Assembly (NCBI GenBank): GCA_021442155.1
Contig: CM038228.1
Span: 86,196,114-86,260,113 of the forward strand
Direction: 5' to 3'
Origin: Cymbidium sinense
Lineage: Eukaryota > Streptophyta > Magnoliopsida > Asparagales > Orchidaceae
DNA length: 64,000 bases
Of this stretch, positions 36,419-50,519 are shown one piece after another (within the stretch, counting starts at the first letter, position 1; every line of letters begins with the position of its first letter). Made by a program: the position numbers and the translations under genes. The notes under the pieces were generated by a model. That model made no database searches. It was given only the letters and a program-made list of their open reading frames with translations, and had not been told where the DNA came from.

Positions 36419-39400
36419 AACCTCCATGTGGCCTAATGGGATTAAGGCTTTAATTAGGTTGTTTTAATTAATTTTTAAGGCTGAAATTTCCTAAATTCAT
36501 AACTAATTATAGAAAATTTTAAAAAATGCAAACTTTAGCTCATTTTCAAGGTATTCCAAAGTATAATCTAGGAAAATTATTATTAATTGATTTTGAATAA
36601 TAATTTTTGTTTACTTAAAGTTTAATTAGTAACATTATTTGCTTAATTATCCCATAATTAAGCAACTAATTAATCTCAACTTTTTTGTGGATGTCTAGGG
36701 GAATGTCCTTTGCCTCCCCTATTTTTTTGGGATTTTATTGGTTTCTTAATTATGAAAATCAATTGATTAACCCCTAATCACTCTCATAATTTAAATAGTG
36801 ATAATTAGTGAATGACCAGTGGTTTAATTAATTATTTAATCATAATTACCTTTGTGGAATAGTAAGGGAACTTAGGGAGTATGATTGGGATACTTTTCCT
36901 AATTCGTTTCCTAAGATTTCCTTCACTTTTTTGGAATTAACTTAATTAATGATTAATGAGGTAATTAATTGCTTAATTAATTTTAATTAATTAATGAGGT
37001 AATTAATCAGAGCCTAATGTAATGTTTGAAATGACTTAGGGATTAAGGATTGAGGCTTTGCTCTTAATTCCTCTTCTTAAATTAATTTCATCATCTTAAT
37101 CAAAATATAATGAAAGAAATCAACCCATTAATTAATAAGCTTGATTTAACTCTATTTAAAATCCACCTCACATCTAAGCAACCTTTAATTGATCTTGGGT
37201 ATCTCCTTGGGTGTTCAATAACCTAAGGTGAGAGATAATAAAACTATGGTTAGCTTATATGTGTGAGAAAATCATAGAAGTTATTAAATGATATTGCTTA
37301 AGTCTAACTAATCATTAATCATAAGCCAATTGCATTAGGCCCCTTTCATTTCTTAGGAGCATTGCAAATTTACTTTTCATGTGATTGCATATCATATTGG
37401 CTTATTATTAATTAGTTAATTAACTTAAGGTGATATAGGTAAGGGTTAATTAATTCACTTAATTCACACCTTAACCCAATTAAAACATAAAATCAACCTA
37501 AATATTCTTCATTAAACAAAATTAACTCACACATGGGGAATTATATTAGGAGTAACAAACCTCTTTCATATTTCCTAAATCAAATCAAACTCAAAGTTAA
37601 AAATTTCTTTAAAGAATTTTGGTTCATTTTCAATAGCCTTAGTTAATGTGATTGTCCTTAGGAATTAATTGGGGTGAATGAGATCATATGCTTATATTAT
37701 ATTATTTCTCTCTAATCATGCTAAATATTTCTTGCCATGTGAAATCATGCGTTCATTTCTTTTAAATCAAAATGAAATGGTTTTCTTTTATGTCAAATTG
37801 CATATGTTGACTTAAATTAAAATAGGTGTGGCTATTATCATTATTAAATCAAAAGCTATTTTTAAAAGCCCATAAATCAATTACAATAATATAAAGTGAT
37901 GTTAATTACAAATATCTATAAGTTTGCATGTGATGATCATATAAGGTATGTAATATGGAGTTCTCTTTCCTTACTTTATATGAATTTACATGGGATTTGA
38001 GTGTATAGTTCATTTGAAAGGAACATAACATTTGCCCAAATCTACTCCTATGCATCCTCATGTTAACACTTAGAAAGAATTTTATATCACATATGTAAAT
38101 CATGCAATCAAACCAAATATGACTTCTTGCACGACTTCTTATCCTCGTGGTTCTTTTTGTACATTCAATGTATATGAGAAAAGTGGTATATTAGTCTGGA
38201 CACTCTAGGGCTGCGAGGCTTTAAATAGCCCTAAGTAGGTCTTGTACCTTACGATCCTAGTGTGGAAAATAATGGTGTTGTACTCAATTAAAACTCTTAT
38301 ACATATGTATGTATGCTGTGGCCAATGAATAAGAATCACAAATCAAATAAATCAAACACAACTTTTGCATGGGTTTTCCTATCCTTATAGTTGCTTATAC
38401 ATTTACATGTATCTAAGAAAAGTGGTATATTAGTTTGGACACCCCGAGGTTGTCTTTAAGTAGCCCTTAGTAGGTCTTGTACCTTATGCCCTTGGTGCAG
38501 AAAATAATGGTGATATACTCACTGAAAACTTTTATACATGTGAATGTGTATCTAACTAATGGATGAAAAATTCATCTTTTTCTATTGAAAAGATATGCAT
38601 TCATAATTCATTCAAATGAAGCATCTAAATTCCAAACACATTTCTTTGCATCCATCATTTAAGTATGCTAAAACATACACTGTATGTATAGGTATGCTTA
38701 GGATTTACTCATATGCATGGTGTACATGATGGAAAGAAATGAATGAATATGTGTTGTATGATAAGAATTCATTCTAATTAATCTTAAGACGTCTTTCTTA
38801 TTGAATAAGGCTATTTAGGGTGAACATAAACTTAGGATTAATCAAAATATGTAATAAGATATTCACTAAAGGAAATTGATTAATTAATTTGCTTTAGAAG
38901 TGACTTAAGGTAGGGATGAAAGAGGGTCATTCTCTCTTTCTTCTCTTTATAACACTTAGTTATTTTGTGTAGGTCATATGAAATAAAAGAAAACACAAAG
39001 TAAAATCTTCAAATCAGTTAAATCACTTAAAGAGAAATCAACCCTTTATAAATTAAATCCTTCACACTTAGCAAATTGCAAATTGCACACAAGCTTTAAT
39101 TCACACACATTAAACTAAGTCACTATTTCATGCTTTATGTTAGGGTGGTGTATGGTTTGATGTATGCTTATTTTATGATGTATTATTTTAGAATAGATGT
39201 TAGGGTGTATGTGTGTAGTCTGGATGTTAGGCCAATATTAGCCTAATCATGCTTTCTGTAGGGGGTCGTGCTTAAGGGGCCACTGTAATAAAAATATAAA
39301 TACTTTTGTTGTACAGATTGCTTATGCCCCTAAGCATAGCCCAAGTTAGGACAGGTTGGCTTGGTTACCCATGTGTAGTGTGCTAAGTCCAAATTATTCA

Positions 39401-41241
39401 TATAACTGCTTGGGTTGTATGGTGTGTTTAGCTAACATTTATTTTGTTGGTGTAGCTATATTTACTTTCCTTATTTTTAATATAATTTTGTATTAGGATT
39501 AGGATAAGTGTTATGAGGGATTAGGATGAGCATTGGTTATAAGACCAAATCTTATGTACCATGTGATACCTTTGGAGCAAGCACATCCAGATCAAGACAA
39601 AAGGAATGAAGAAATGAAGCAAATTAAATGAAAAGAAGAAAGAAGAAAGAATGAATAATGAAGAGTGAAGCCCCCCATAACATTCACCATTTTTAATTGT
39701 AATTATTTTTTCATTATATTGGGATGTATAAGACTAGAGCTCGATTATCCACATTTCTTTTCTTTGTCGTACGACGGTACCCAACCGTATCGGCCTCTTA
39801 TTCTTTTGTGATAGCTTTATAAAATTGTTTGATGTTTTATTTAGCTTGTGCATTAGAAAAAGCATGCCTCTTCATAGTTTATTTATGATTTGGTGATTGT
39901 TTGATGGTCTGGATGCGATTAGGCTCCTAAGATAAAAATAAATTTTCTATCCCATTAAACAATTCATAACTAAACTTTTAAAATAAATCACAAGCTCATA
40001 TAAAAGGTTAGGTATTAAATCAAGAAAATAAAATATTTAGCAACCCCTTAGATGGATGTTGAATGTTTAATATTATGCATAATCATCTTGTTTCACTCTT
40101 GTTAAGAGAGGGCTTTCATCTGTGCCAGGTAAAAATAGGCTTAATCTTTAAGAGCCTATGATGGAAGAACACCTCTTTCTCTTTTGATTTGGCCCATAAT
40201 CAACTTCTCATGCATTTAGAAATACAAAATTCTATAACTTGTGTCAAAAAAAAGAGTCCCAAATTAAACAAATTGTGATAAAAATTTGCATTAGATTAAG
40301 TCATTATTCCCTCATGCTCTAGTCTCTTAGGGTGTAGGTTTAAGGACTTAATTTCTTTTCTAAATAAATAATAGTCTAACTATCTTGCAAAGCATATGAG
40401 TTACCTACGTGATTTTGAAATGTAGGAGGAGTTAGCTGGGTGCCACTCTAGGTAGTAATAAGTCTACCAATCTAATGATTTACTCTCTCTTATGGAGGTA
40501 AATCATATACCCATTTTCACCTTAGATTTAGGTTGTGCTTTGGTCCTCGCCAAAACTCCCTTGATTTAGAATATGAGATTGTTGTTTCCCTTTGAGGGCT
40601 GCAAGTATAAATCCTCACCTCTTAGGCTTTTCCACTATCTTCTATTGTGGAATTATAAGTCCTAGATTTCTAATAAAATTTCAACTCAAATATATAAATC
40701 TCCTCAATTTCAAATATATAAAGCACACACATAGGATAGATTGGAGTGCTCACTAGGTTTCCTAGTATCATGAGCACTCCCTACTCATCTCCTTTGGTTT
40801 TGATAATAACTCTCCCCTTTTTGATCCATCCCATTTGATCTTCTAAAATACAACCAATTTATTGATAGTCCTATCCTTGAATTCTTTGGAGACAAAAACC
40901 ACCAACTTTTATCGAGAGTATTCTTAAGGGATTCACTTTCCTTAAGATGTAATTAACTATGGAGGCTTGCCTCCATAAGGAACTTAATGAACCTGGTTTA
41001 AATAAACCTTACTTTACTTTTCCATGTAAAGCAGGGGAAAAATCTTTGGTATATTCGAAGACCCATCAAGCTTTAAGAGTCCTTATTAGGTGATTAGGTC
41101 CATTATATGGTAGTTACTTCTACCTCTCGAGATAGTATATTATTCCTTAATGTCATACCCGATCACCTCAATGAGTACATCCTCAGATCTACGTGGTGTC
41201 TAAATAAACACACACAACCAAAATCAAAAATAAATAATACA

Positions 41242-44200
41242 CCTCCTTAGGGCTACTTAAAGCCTCGTGTTCTCGGAATGTCCAAACTATATACTTGCCA
41301 ACTCAAACATATGTAAACATGCACATGAACCATGAAAACAAAATAATCCTTTAGTATCTTTGCATTATAACTCAATGGAAACTTTATTAAACATTTATAT
41401 CCAACATTAACATAAATTTTGCATTCTTATTCATCATTAGCTTATAATTTTAAAAATAATTTAGAATTTATTAGTGATAATAGCCACACCATATAATAGT
41501 ATTTATCCAACATGTGCAACTTAAATGTAATCATATTTTATTAATTCCCTTTTCTTTTTGAAAATATGAACATGTGAAACAAATGACATGCATATTTATA
41601 ATGACTAAAAATAAGTAATTAAATATCACCACATACTCAATTATATTAAGTCCTAAGGACAATCAAGTTACTTAAGACTAACCAAAGTTCTTATAAGATT
41701 TGATTTTGATATTTGAGTTATTAAAACCTAAAAAGGAGAGATGATACTTAGTATTTACCCTATCCCATGTTGGTGATTTGATATATTTAAAGAAAGAAAT
41801 TAAATGGATTTTATGAGTTGATTAAGTTCGAACCATTAAGCACATAAATTTAATTACCCTTTCCTAAATTTCTTTAATTTAATTAACTACTTGATCATGA
41901 GCCTTCAATGGTATGCTTTTAGGGAAGTAAAATTTTCAATGCACCTAAAGGAGGCTCATTCTTAAGAGTAAATTAGATTAAAGAAGGAGAGAAACTAAGT
42001 TAAATACTCTTATGATTTTCCCTTATCAATGGGTTAATCATAATTTCTTTAATGACTTTATGTTATTAAACGCATAAAGTGAAATTAGTGGATTATGTTT
42101 GAATTATATGAACCAATTATTATTATTTTTTTATTTTGATTTTATCACTAATTTTCCTAGTTATTCCCTAATTATTAAACAAGTTAATTAACCCTCTCAA
42201 GAAAATACACTTAGAAAAATAATTAGGAAAGAGGGCCTAATTATTTTTCCTCATTGTTCCCACTATCCACAATGATTAATTATTATTAATTATTTAATTT
42301 TTTACTGTTCACCAATTTTAATTTTTTGCTGTTCACTAATTATTATTAATTATTATTAGGATTGAAATTCCAAATTCTTAAATTACATGTTAAATAATTC
42401 CAAGAAAATTATGGGAGGTAGAGGACATCACATAGAAGTATCCCACTAAATTTAGAATTAGTTCACCAAGTAATATGGCCTTGATTAATATAATTAGTCT
42501 AGGATTCAAACATTTATTAAGCACTGCTCACTAAGCATAAATTAAGAATTTTATTTTTCTTAAATTCTCCTCTATCGAACCTTTCCAAATTGGGTTTATT
42601 TTTAATTTTTGATTTTTCTAGAATCAGTTAAGATTATTTGAAGTTATGACCATTTAATTATATTTTTAAAGCCTAATTAACCCTTTAAACCATCGACACC
42701 ATGCGGATGCTGACGCGGTAATGCTTTCCACATAGCATCATGGTATTGGTCACTTAAATTATCTGACGTGACAACTATCTCAGAGACGATGGATGGGAAT
42801 TCATCTCGGTCATCCGATCTCAGATCAGACATTCGAGATTAATCCTGTGATTTCAAAGGGATTAAATCAAAATTTTTAATGCGATTAATCAGAGGTCCTC
42901 CGTTCTAATCACACGAAATAGACGGTCGATGATCAGTCATCCCACGAGCGCCGGAAGATGAACATCATCCATATTCCACCACTTGATCTAAGCTCCCCGA
43001 AGCTTGTTTGACGGTGAAATTGACTCCAAAATGATTAGGGAATGAATCTAAAAAGATCATATAATCAATATCGTACGAAAACATGATTCACTTCAAAAGA
43101 GATCAACACTTAAGGGTTAAAGCTACGGTTGCTAGATTTTTAACTCGCAGAAGCTATAGACCGATGGTCCGCTGATAGAGGTAGCTTCATCTTGAAGAGA
43201 CAAATCCCTGTTGAGAACATCACGAGCTGCCTCCTTGTCGATTGCTCTGTGGACCAAACATCACCGCAAAGCTCGCCAATGTTAGCCTTGGGACATCTTC
43301 TAGTGGTTGAATAACCAGATGGAGTGAAGGTGTGGGAAGTGTTAATTTAAGTTTAGTGAAGGTTTACAAAGTTTTGATGGATGGAGCTCACGAGTTTGAT
43401 CGAAAGCTAGTCTCACCGGGTGCAGTGCACGAGGAGCTCAGGAGAAGGTACAGGATTGTGCGAAATGCTCTAGGGAAGATCTGTGCTCGATTTGAATTGA
43501 TGGGGAGGAGTATTCTCTCCTCCCCAACTGAACCAAGGTTGGGAATGATTTAGCCTTTGACAACCGTCCAGCCAGGGTAGGTGGCTAGAGATAGCATGGG
43601 ACTGTTGAGGTGGCTAAGGGTGAGAAACTGAGGGAGTGTAGGGCTGGCATGAGGTGTACACACTCTTTTAGGTGGACTAATGGATGCCATGGGTGAACTC
43701 ACCCTCTCTTGGCCAAAGTTTGAGCCCAACAGTTTGGGTTAGGTTGGGTCAGTGGTCCTCTTGTCCAAGAAGAGCCAAACCTAGCTATCATAGGGTAAGG
43801 GGGTGGAGAACCCTTCCAAATGGGGATTTTGTCCCATTTGGGCAGCTTGATTCAATGGGTTTGACTCAAACTGGGTTCACCATGGGTTGGGCCCACTTGG
43901 GTATGCCCATGGTGACCTAAGGATGTGTTATGCTAAATTTGGTTGGGTTTGAGCTTAATTTGATTTGGTTTAGCTCAATTTGACTCATATGGGTCAAATG
44001 GGCCAAGTTGGACTAAGTTGACCACTTTGATCAAATTGAGTCAAAGTGATGTCTTGGGTGAGTTCAATTGGTCATTTGGAGTGAATGAGTGCAATTAGTT
44101 TGATTCAATTTGGGTTAGAGTTGGAATTGGCTCATATGGTTCAATTCGGGTCAAATGGGTCATGTTGAGCAATTGGACCAAATTGGCCAAATTGGCTTGA

Positions 44201-45290
44201 GCAAGAGTTAGGTCTATGTTTAATTGATCATAGGTGATTGATTGGAATGGTTGATTTGCATTAATTTAGATTATGGAGTGATCTGGTTCAATTTGACCAT
44301 TTAGATTTGGGCTAATGGGATAATTAGGTTAGGTTGACCAAATTGGGTTCAATTGAAAGTTGGATTATAATAATATTGAATTGGTGATTTGTTAGAAGCA
44401 TTGGTTTCAACTAACTTGATGCAATATTTGATTTAGCGCAATTTTACCGATTAGGATAAATTGGGTCAACTTGGGTTAAAGGATCCAATTGGCTTGATTA
44501 GGTTCAATTGATTATAGTGGAGTGTTCAATAATGGCCTACAATCATTAATGAAGGGATTGGATATCTTGGTTTGTTCCAATGGTAGTTTAATTAGAGTTT
44601 AGTTCAATTACCCCTTTTTAGGTCACTTTGGGTCAAGTAACTTGGTCAAGCCAATTGGGACTAATTAGGGTTATGGATGGTTGTGATGCGTTCAATAATA
44701 AATTTAAAGTTGATTGGTGGCTTTGATTGTAATTAATTTGGGCTTAATTAAGTTTTGGCTCATCTCAACCCTTTAGGTCAGATGGTTAACTTGGGTTGGT
44801 CCCTTTCCTTCGGTTCAATTAGCTTGATTGCAAGTGTTCAGGTGGCTTGAAATAATCTAATCAATAGTTAAAGTGAATGAAAAAAATCAAATTGGACTTA
44901 GTTCGTTTGAATGGGTTTGAATTGAGTCATAGGATTATGGTGGAGTTAACTTGCTAAGATCCAAGCATCTGGCTTGGAGCTTGATTAAGAAAATTAAATT
45001 CACCAAGGTTTAATTGAATATATTTGAGGTTGGTTTTGCTCTATCTACATGCACTTATGATTGGATGAGTGAATATGTATGAGTTTTGGTTTAGCCCATA
45101 GGATAGGTGAAACCTATTTGTCCTAAGGTGGAGTCTAAGCTGAGGGTTATGTCCTCTAAGTCTCTAAACTTAAATTTAATATTCTCTTAATCACTAGAAG
45201 TGTCCTAACAGTAAGAAAATCCAAGTGTCTAGAAGGTTCCTAGATCTAAGATGAAGAAGATTAATCATCACTCCAAAAATGAGGTCAACA
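41242..45290 (+). mobile_element. GL copy 2, right part
   Basis: Resumes at the point interrupted at 33187 and runs parallel to 17275-21358 of copy 1. It ends GAGGTCAACA at 45290, followed by AAGTT. It contains the GC-richer centre (42690-43660) and the TTGACC field (about 43960-44870). Short frames here (for example 43332-43553) have a partly matching frame in copy 1 (19461-19745), but with different ends and none in copies 3 and 4. Confidence 0.85.
43960..44870 (+). repeat. TTGACC/GGTCAA-rich field of GL copy 2
   Basis: Counterpart of 20040-21060, built from the same short words (GGGTCAAATGGG, AGTTGACCAC and similar). Confidence 0.7.
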
Positions 45291-45805
45291 AAGTTAAATA
45301 ATAATTTTAAATAATTTGATATTTATTAATAGATGACAATCTTCACTCATTGTTTTCCTTAAAAAAAATTGTTGTCATATATCTATGATCAAATGTTGCA
45401 CACTTTTGCGGATTTGTCTTAAAAGCTGCATTAAGAGGCATTGTCATAAATTTTTTACAATAGATTACATTCATGTAAACTCATGATTATATTTTATGCT
45501 TAGAAGAAGAATCATTAACTTTAAAAGCTATTGGTGAAAATAAATATGAAAACTATCCCAGATTATATAAAGTTTATAAAGGCTATACACCCCTAGTTTA
45601 TCATAGAGTGAGTAGCTTATAAGAAAATTTCATATTTAAAATCTAGGTCATAATATAATAATGTCAATGATATTGATAATGACAATGAATGTGAATTTTC
45701 AATATGATAAAGCAGGTGTTAACCCCATTTTCCTCCAAAATGATATTGCTTAGTGTATTATTTTAGGAGTGGTAAAATCCATTGATGTTGAAAATTAATA
45801 AATTA

Positions 45806-46049
45806 TAGGAAGATTTACCTACATATCACACAATTTTAATGCATTTACGTATCTAACACTTAAAGTTAGATATTTACTTATCTAATACTTTTCTATACTT
45901 AAAAAGGTGCATTTTTCTTTTAAAAAGTGAGTGATGATGATATTTTTGATGTGATATTGAAGATTGGGGTGTTATATATATGTAAAGTTGAAGTTTAAGT
46001 GTTAGATATATGAATACATAAAAATTTTGTGGTATGTATGAAAATTCCT
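45806..46049. mobile_element. Fold-back MITE in block Y2
   Basis: Same element and position as 21846-22089, with arms of at least 60 bp (left ACCTACATATCACACAA; right on the minus strand ATACATACCACAAAA). Confidence 0.7.
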
Positions 46050-46209
46050 AAATTATATTAGGTTTAGCTAGCTTGGAGTTGAGTATTTTATTACAAGTTG
46101 AAAAGGATTTAATAAGAGTTTCCTACAATTATGAAGAATAAATAATAAAATATTAATAAGAGAACTAGAGAAGTTAGCAAAGGCCTTAGGAACTAATTAA
46201 GTTGTCAAG

Positions 46210-46211
<2 letters not shown>

Positions 46212-46281
<70 letters not shown>
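46212..46281. repeat. (TTA)n then (TA)n microsatellite in block Y2
   Basis: About 42 bp of TTA trinucleotide passing directly into about 28 bp of TA dinucleotide, at the site where Y1 has TA only. Confidence 0.95.
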
Positions 46282-46285
<4 letters not shown>

Positions 46286-46434
46286 ATAATGGATCAATAA
46301 AATTAGTCCAAGATCAATTTTAAAATAACTCAATTCACCTCTCCTCTTATCTGTACCATTGCTTTCAAATGGTATCAAAATGAGACAATTTTGAAGAGTC
46401 TCATAAACTAAGAGTATATCATAATAAATGATGT

Positions 46435-46457
46435 TATATATATATATATATATATAT
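46435..46457. repeat. Short (TA)n microsatellite
   Basis: About 23 bp of TA dinucleotide in block Y2, after an extra segment (about 46350-46430) not present in Y1. Confidence 0.85.
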
Positions 46458-49365
46458 CATTCTTTGTTATCCAATCAATTATATTTGAATATTGAAGAGA
46501 TTGCGAGCCTACATTTATTCATTCTATTACTTTTTCTATGGGCACTTACTTAAAATTAATTTTGCCTACTAAATTTGTTCATGATTTTATCACATATATA
46601 TTACATAGCGAAATATACTTGGCATGAACTAATGCTCATCCTAATCCCCCATAATAATCATTCTAAAATCCTAATTGCAAAAATTACATGAAAAAAAAGT
46701 AAATTTAACTAACACCTACAAAATAGAGATTAGCTAAACAAACCATACAAATCCGAAGCATGTATGTTGGACTTAGCACTCCACATATGGGTAACCAAGT
46801 CCACCTGCCTATAGGATTATGCTTAGAGGTATAAGCACTTACACAGGAAAAGCAGTTATATTTTTATTACAGCGCCCCTTAAGCACAATCCCCTATAGAA
46901 AATAATGATTAAACTAAATCATCCTACCATTCATTCTACGCATATTCACCCTAACATCCAAACTAAAATAAAATATCACAAAAAGAGCAAACATCAAATC
47001 ATGCACCGCCCAAACATAAAGCTATAAGTGGTGACTTAGTATAATGTGTGTGCTTTAGAAAGCTTGTGTGGTATGCTTAGCTATGGCTTTAATCTTTAGA
47101 TTTTCTAAGTGTGAAGATGTTCAACTTAGATGGGTGGTTTCATTTAAGTGTTTAGTTTATTTGGATTTATTTTATTTTATGCTTTGTTTAGGTTTAAATG
47201 AATCCTATAATTAATTACTAAGTGTTGTAAAGAGAGGGAAAGGACAAGAGAACTTCTCTTTCCTTCCCTATCTTAAGTAATTTCTAAAGTAGATTCATGT
47301 TTAATTTTATTTAGTGAATGTCTTATTATGTGTTTTAATTAATCTTAAGTTTAGATCAACTCTAAATAAACATAGTCAAATAGAAAGACATTTTAAGATT
47401 AAGTAAAGTGAAATAACATCACAAAACACACACCACTTTATTTCTTTCCCAACATATATAACATGCATATGGATGAATCCTAAGCATATTTATACATGCA
47501 AAGGAGAATGTTTAGCACACATTAATGATGAATGCTAAGTAATATCACTTAAGTAAATTTAGATGCTCTGTTATGCATGATTTTTATTAAGTATAAAAGG
47601 ATTATTCTGTTATCCTTTGTTTATATGCACATGTGTATGTATGAAAGGCATAAGTGAGTACATCGCTATTGTTAGCACTAGTGGTGTAAGGTACAAGACT
47701 TACTTAGGGCTACTTAAAGCCTCGCAACCCCGGGATTGTCTAGACTAATATACCACTTTCCTTAAATACATATGCATGTACAAAAGAAGTAAATGGAAAA
47801 ACAAAAATGCAACAATTTATATTCATTTGATTTTGGTTTGATTGTTTAATTTATATGTGTGAATGTAAAGATCCCTCTTAATTTATAACATGGAAGAGGA
47901 TAAGAGTAGATTTTAAGCAAGTGTTATATTCTTTTAAAAGAACTATACACTTTACAAATCTTATTCAAATCCATGTTAAGAGGAAAGAAAGGAAGCAAAC
48001 AAAGGACACATTTTAATATACACATGCAAGCTTATAAATAAAGTATAAGTAGCATACCTTTTAGTTCTGATATTTGATTTATATGTTTTAAAAATAAATT
48101 TGAATTTAATAGTGATAATAGCCATTCATATTTTAGGTTTAGGCAAAACATGCAATTTGACATAAAGAAACACGTCATTTTAATTTTGATTTTTAAAAGA
48201 TATGGATGCATGAATTTCATATGATATACACATTTAACATGCTAGGAAAGAAATAAAGTGATGAAAGTAATATAAATTTATTCACCTTAATTAATTCTTA
48301 AAGACATCTTATGAAATAAGAAAGTTTAAAGTAAATCAAAGTTTGTTTATTGTGATTTTTGTTTTGAATTTGCTTTATGTTTGATTTAGAAAATGTGAAA
48401 GAATGTTTGCTGGTCCTAACCCACTTCCTCCATATGTGAGTTAATTTAGTTTGTTCTTAGGATCATTAGGTGATTTTTATATTTTGTTTAGGTTAAGGTG
48501 TGAATTAAGTGTGTTAATTGTCTCTTACCTACACCACTTTAGCATACTTAACCAAATAATTATAAGATAATGGATGACATAAAACCACACAAGAAATTTA
48601 AATCAGCAATGCACCTAAGAAAGGAAGGTGTCTAATGCAATTGGCTCATGATTAATGATTAATTAAGCTAAAAGGTTTAAGTTAAGTACTTTCAGAACCC
48701 TTCCGACACATGTGGATTAGGTTTTGATTTCCTTAAACCACTTAGGTTGTTGAACACCTAAGAATCTACCGAAGATGAATTAGTTACGTTCTGGAAGATT
48801 TTAGAATATTATCAAATTAATTAGGTAGGTAATTAGTGGATTAATCCTTAATTATGTTTAGATTAGGGAATAAAGAGTTTAAGGAATAGCTTAAGAAAAA
48901 TATCCCAAAATTATTCCCTAAACCTCCTATTCACTTAAACAAATCTTAATTAACTTAATTAAGGGATTAAACTATTGATTACACACTTAATTAGGCTTAA
49001 TTACATTAGGAGAGTAATTAAGAATGAATCCAGTAATTAACCTAATTAAACTACTAATAAATCTCAAGAAAATTAAGGGAGGCAGAAGTCATCCCACTAA
49101 ATACACATGAGAAGTTTGAGATTAATTAATAAAATAATTAGAGAGTAATTAGCCTAATTACATTCCTAATAAAACATAAATTCAGAGAATAACACTATTT
49201 AAAATCCATAAAAATCAATTTTATAATATTCTACATTCAATTATCTTTCATATGCAATTAATTTCATATTTTTTTTATTTTTCTACACTTAGATATGAAT
49301 ATTTGAAGTTTCCATGATTAATTAGATAATTAAATAGCCTAATTACACAGTTAATCCCATCGGTG

Positions 49366-49429
49366 CCACGTGGAGGTTGACACGGCACGTGCTTTCCATG
49401 TGGCACGATGGGAGAGGCTATTTAAGTAG
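49366..49429 (+). promoter_or_regulatory. GL copy 4 promoter block: two G-boxes and TATA-like box
   Basis: CCACGTGG (49366-49373), GCACGTGC (49385-49392) and CCATGTGG (49396-49403) are followed 15 bp later by CTATTTAAGTAG (49418-49429). The TATA-like box lies about 2.9 kb before the GL 3' end, so the sequence beyond it would be R/U5 if GL is an LTR. The same block is on the minus strand of copy 3; copies 1 and 2 have lost it (about 18760-18800, 42715-42760). Confidence 0.6.
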
Positions 49430-50519
49430 TCACATCGTAGCGCTACGTTAGCGGTGGTGCTATGCGCTTTCTCTCCATCAGTTTGATCAAAGATTGGACG
49501 GTTGAGATTAAACCCACGGTATTAAAGGATTTAAATGACAGATCTATGTGGATTAATCATGGCCGTCCATTTAAAATTCACGGATGGACGACCCATGATT
49601 CATCCCTGAGTTTTCCTGCAGGAAGGGGGAGCTGTTCACCTTCCATGGCAAGATTCAAGCTCAATTGAGCTAAAATTGAACCCAAAACTTACCCACACCA
49701 TCATCATGCAAGGAAGATCACATCCAATGGGTAGTTTCTCATGAGATGAAACTTTACTTCACAAAGGACCACACTATGGCTAAATTAAGCTCGGTTTCAT
49801 GGCGTACCTTCCTGGAGGCTATCACCGGTGCCCGATTCCCTTGGAGAAGCTTCGTTTAGTGGAGAAGAAGCTTTGTTGAAGTTTTGAGGTGTTGAAATTG
49901 GATGGATCTTCTTAGAGGCAGACTTCACCCTCACTTGAGCTCAGTCTTGGTCAAGAGTCATCCTCCCTTTCTTAGGGAACTTGTGTGAAGCTTGGAGTGA
50001 GTTCGATTTGATCCTCTAAGGGAGCTTGAAGGAGGAATTGGCTTGGTGTTGACTACTGAGTGAGATGGATTTCATGTGGAGCTCCCCTATTTTCAGTCTA
50101 TGAAAAATGAGAAAATGAAAATTCAATTTCACTCTAGGAAGCTTGGGATCACTTGGAAATGGCTCCTCTGGCTTCCCTTTGCTCAATCAAATTGGGGCCT
50201 GATGAATTCAAATGAGATTAGGGGGAGTATATCTCCCTCTTGAAGGTTCAGACGGTCATAAGCTCCTTTGCTATTTTGATCCAATTGACCACCTCGAGTG
50301 GGTTTGTTAGGCTATTAGAGATGTCCTTCAATTCAATTTTGAGTGCGAAGTAGAGTAGTGGAGCTCCCATGTGCCTTAATTGAGTGGAGGGGAGATTCCA
50401 TGTGCTTAATTTCAAGTAAGGTGGTCAGTTTTAGCCTTAGGTTGGGTTGGGCTGACCCAAACCCATTGTGTTAGGTGCACCACACTCACTAGTGTCCACT
50501 AAGAGGGTGTCAAGTGGTT

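Larger units (their letters stand above)
33188..41241 (-). mobile_element. GL copy 3, complete and inverted, nested in copy 2
   Basis: Runs on the minus strand from TGTATTATTTATTTTTG at 41241 to GAGGTCAACA at 33188, 8,054 bp, TG...CA ended. Flanks are CCTCT (33183-33187) and CCTCC (41242-41246), a 4-of-5 target duplication; the uninterrupted homologue around 17275-17285 reads ATCTCCTTAG. On the minus strand it carries the start region near 41100-41200, the tandem repeat (about 38500-38150), G-box and TATA-like promoter (36403-36370) and a TTGACC field (about 35110-34300). It is about 1.1 kb longer than copies 1 and 2 and has a better preserved promoter, so it looks like another subfamily. No gag or pol. 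Confidence 0.85.
45296..46630 (+). other. Block Y2, truncated
   Basis: Homologous to 21364-22575 of block Y1. It holds the fold-back MITE (45806-46049) and two microsatellites. It breaks off at about 46630, where GL copy 4 begins in mid-element, before reaching the SINE and gag zinc knuckle. No coding motif seen. Confidence 0.7.

Noticed and set aside
33188..41241. GL copy 3 as a complete retroelement with two LTRs
   Set aside because: I looked for similarity between its two ends and for gag or pol codons and found none.
49462..49668. 68-codon frame after the GL copy 4 TATA-like box
   Set aside because: Position suggests a leader ORF, but it is not kept in copy 3 and has no domain.
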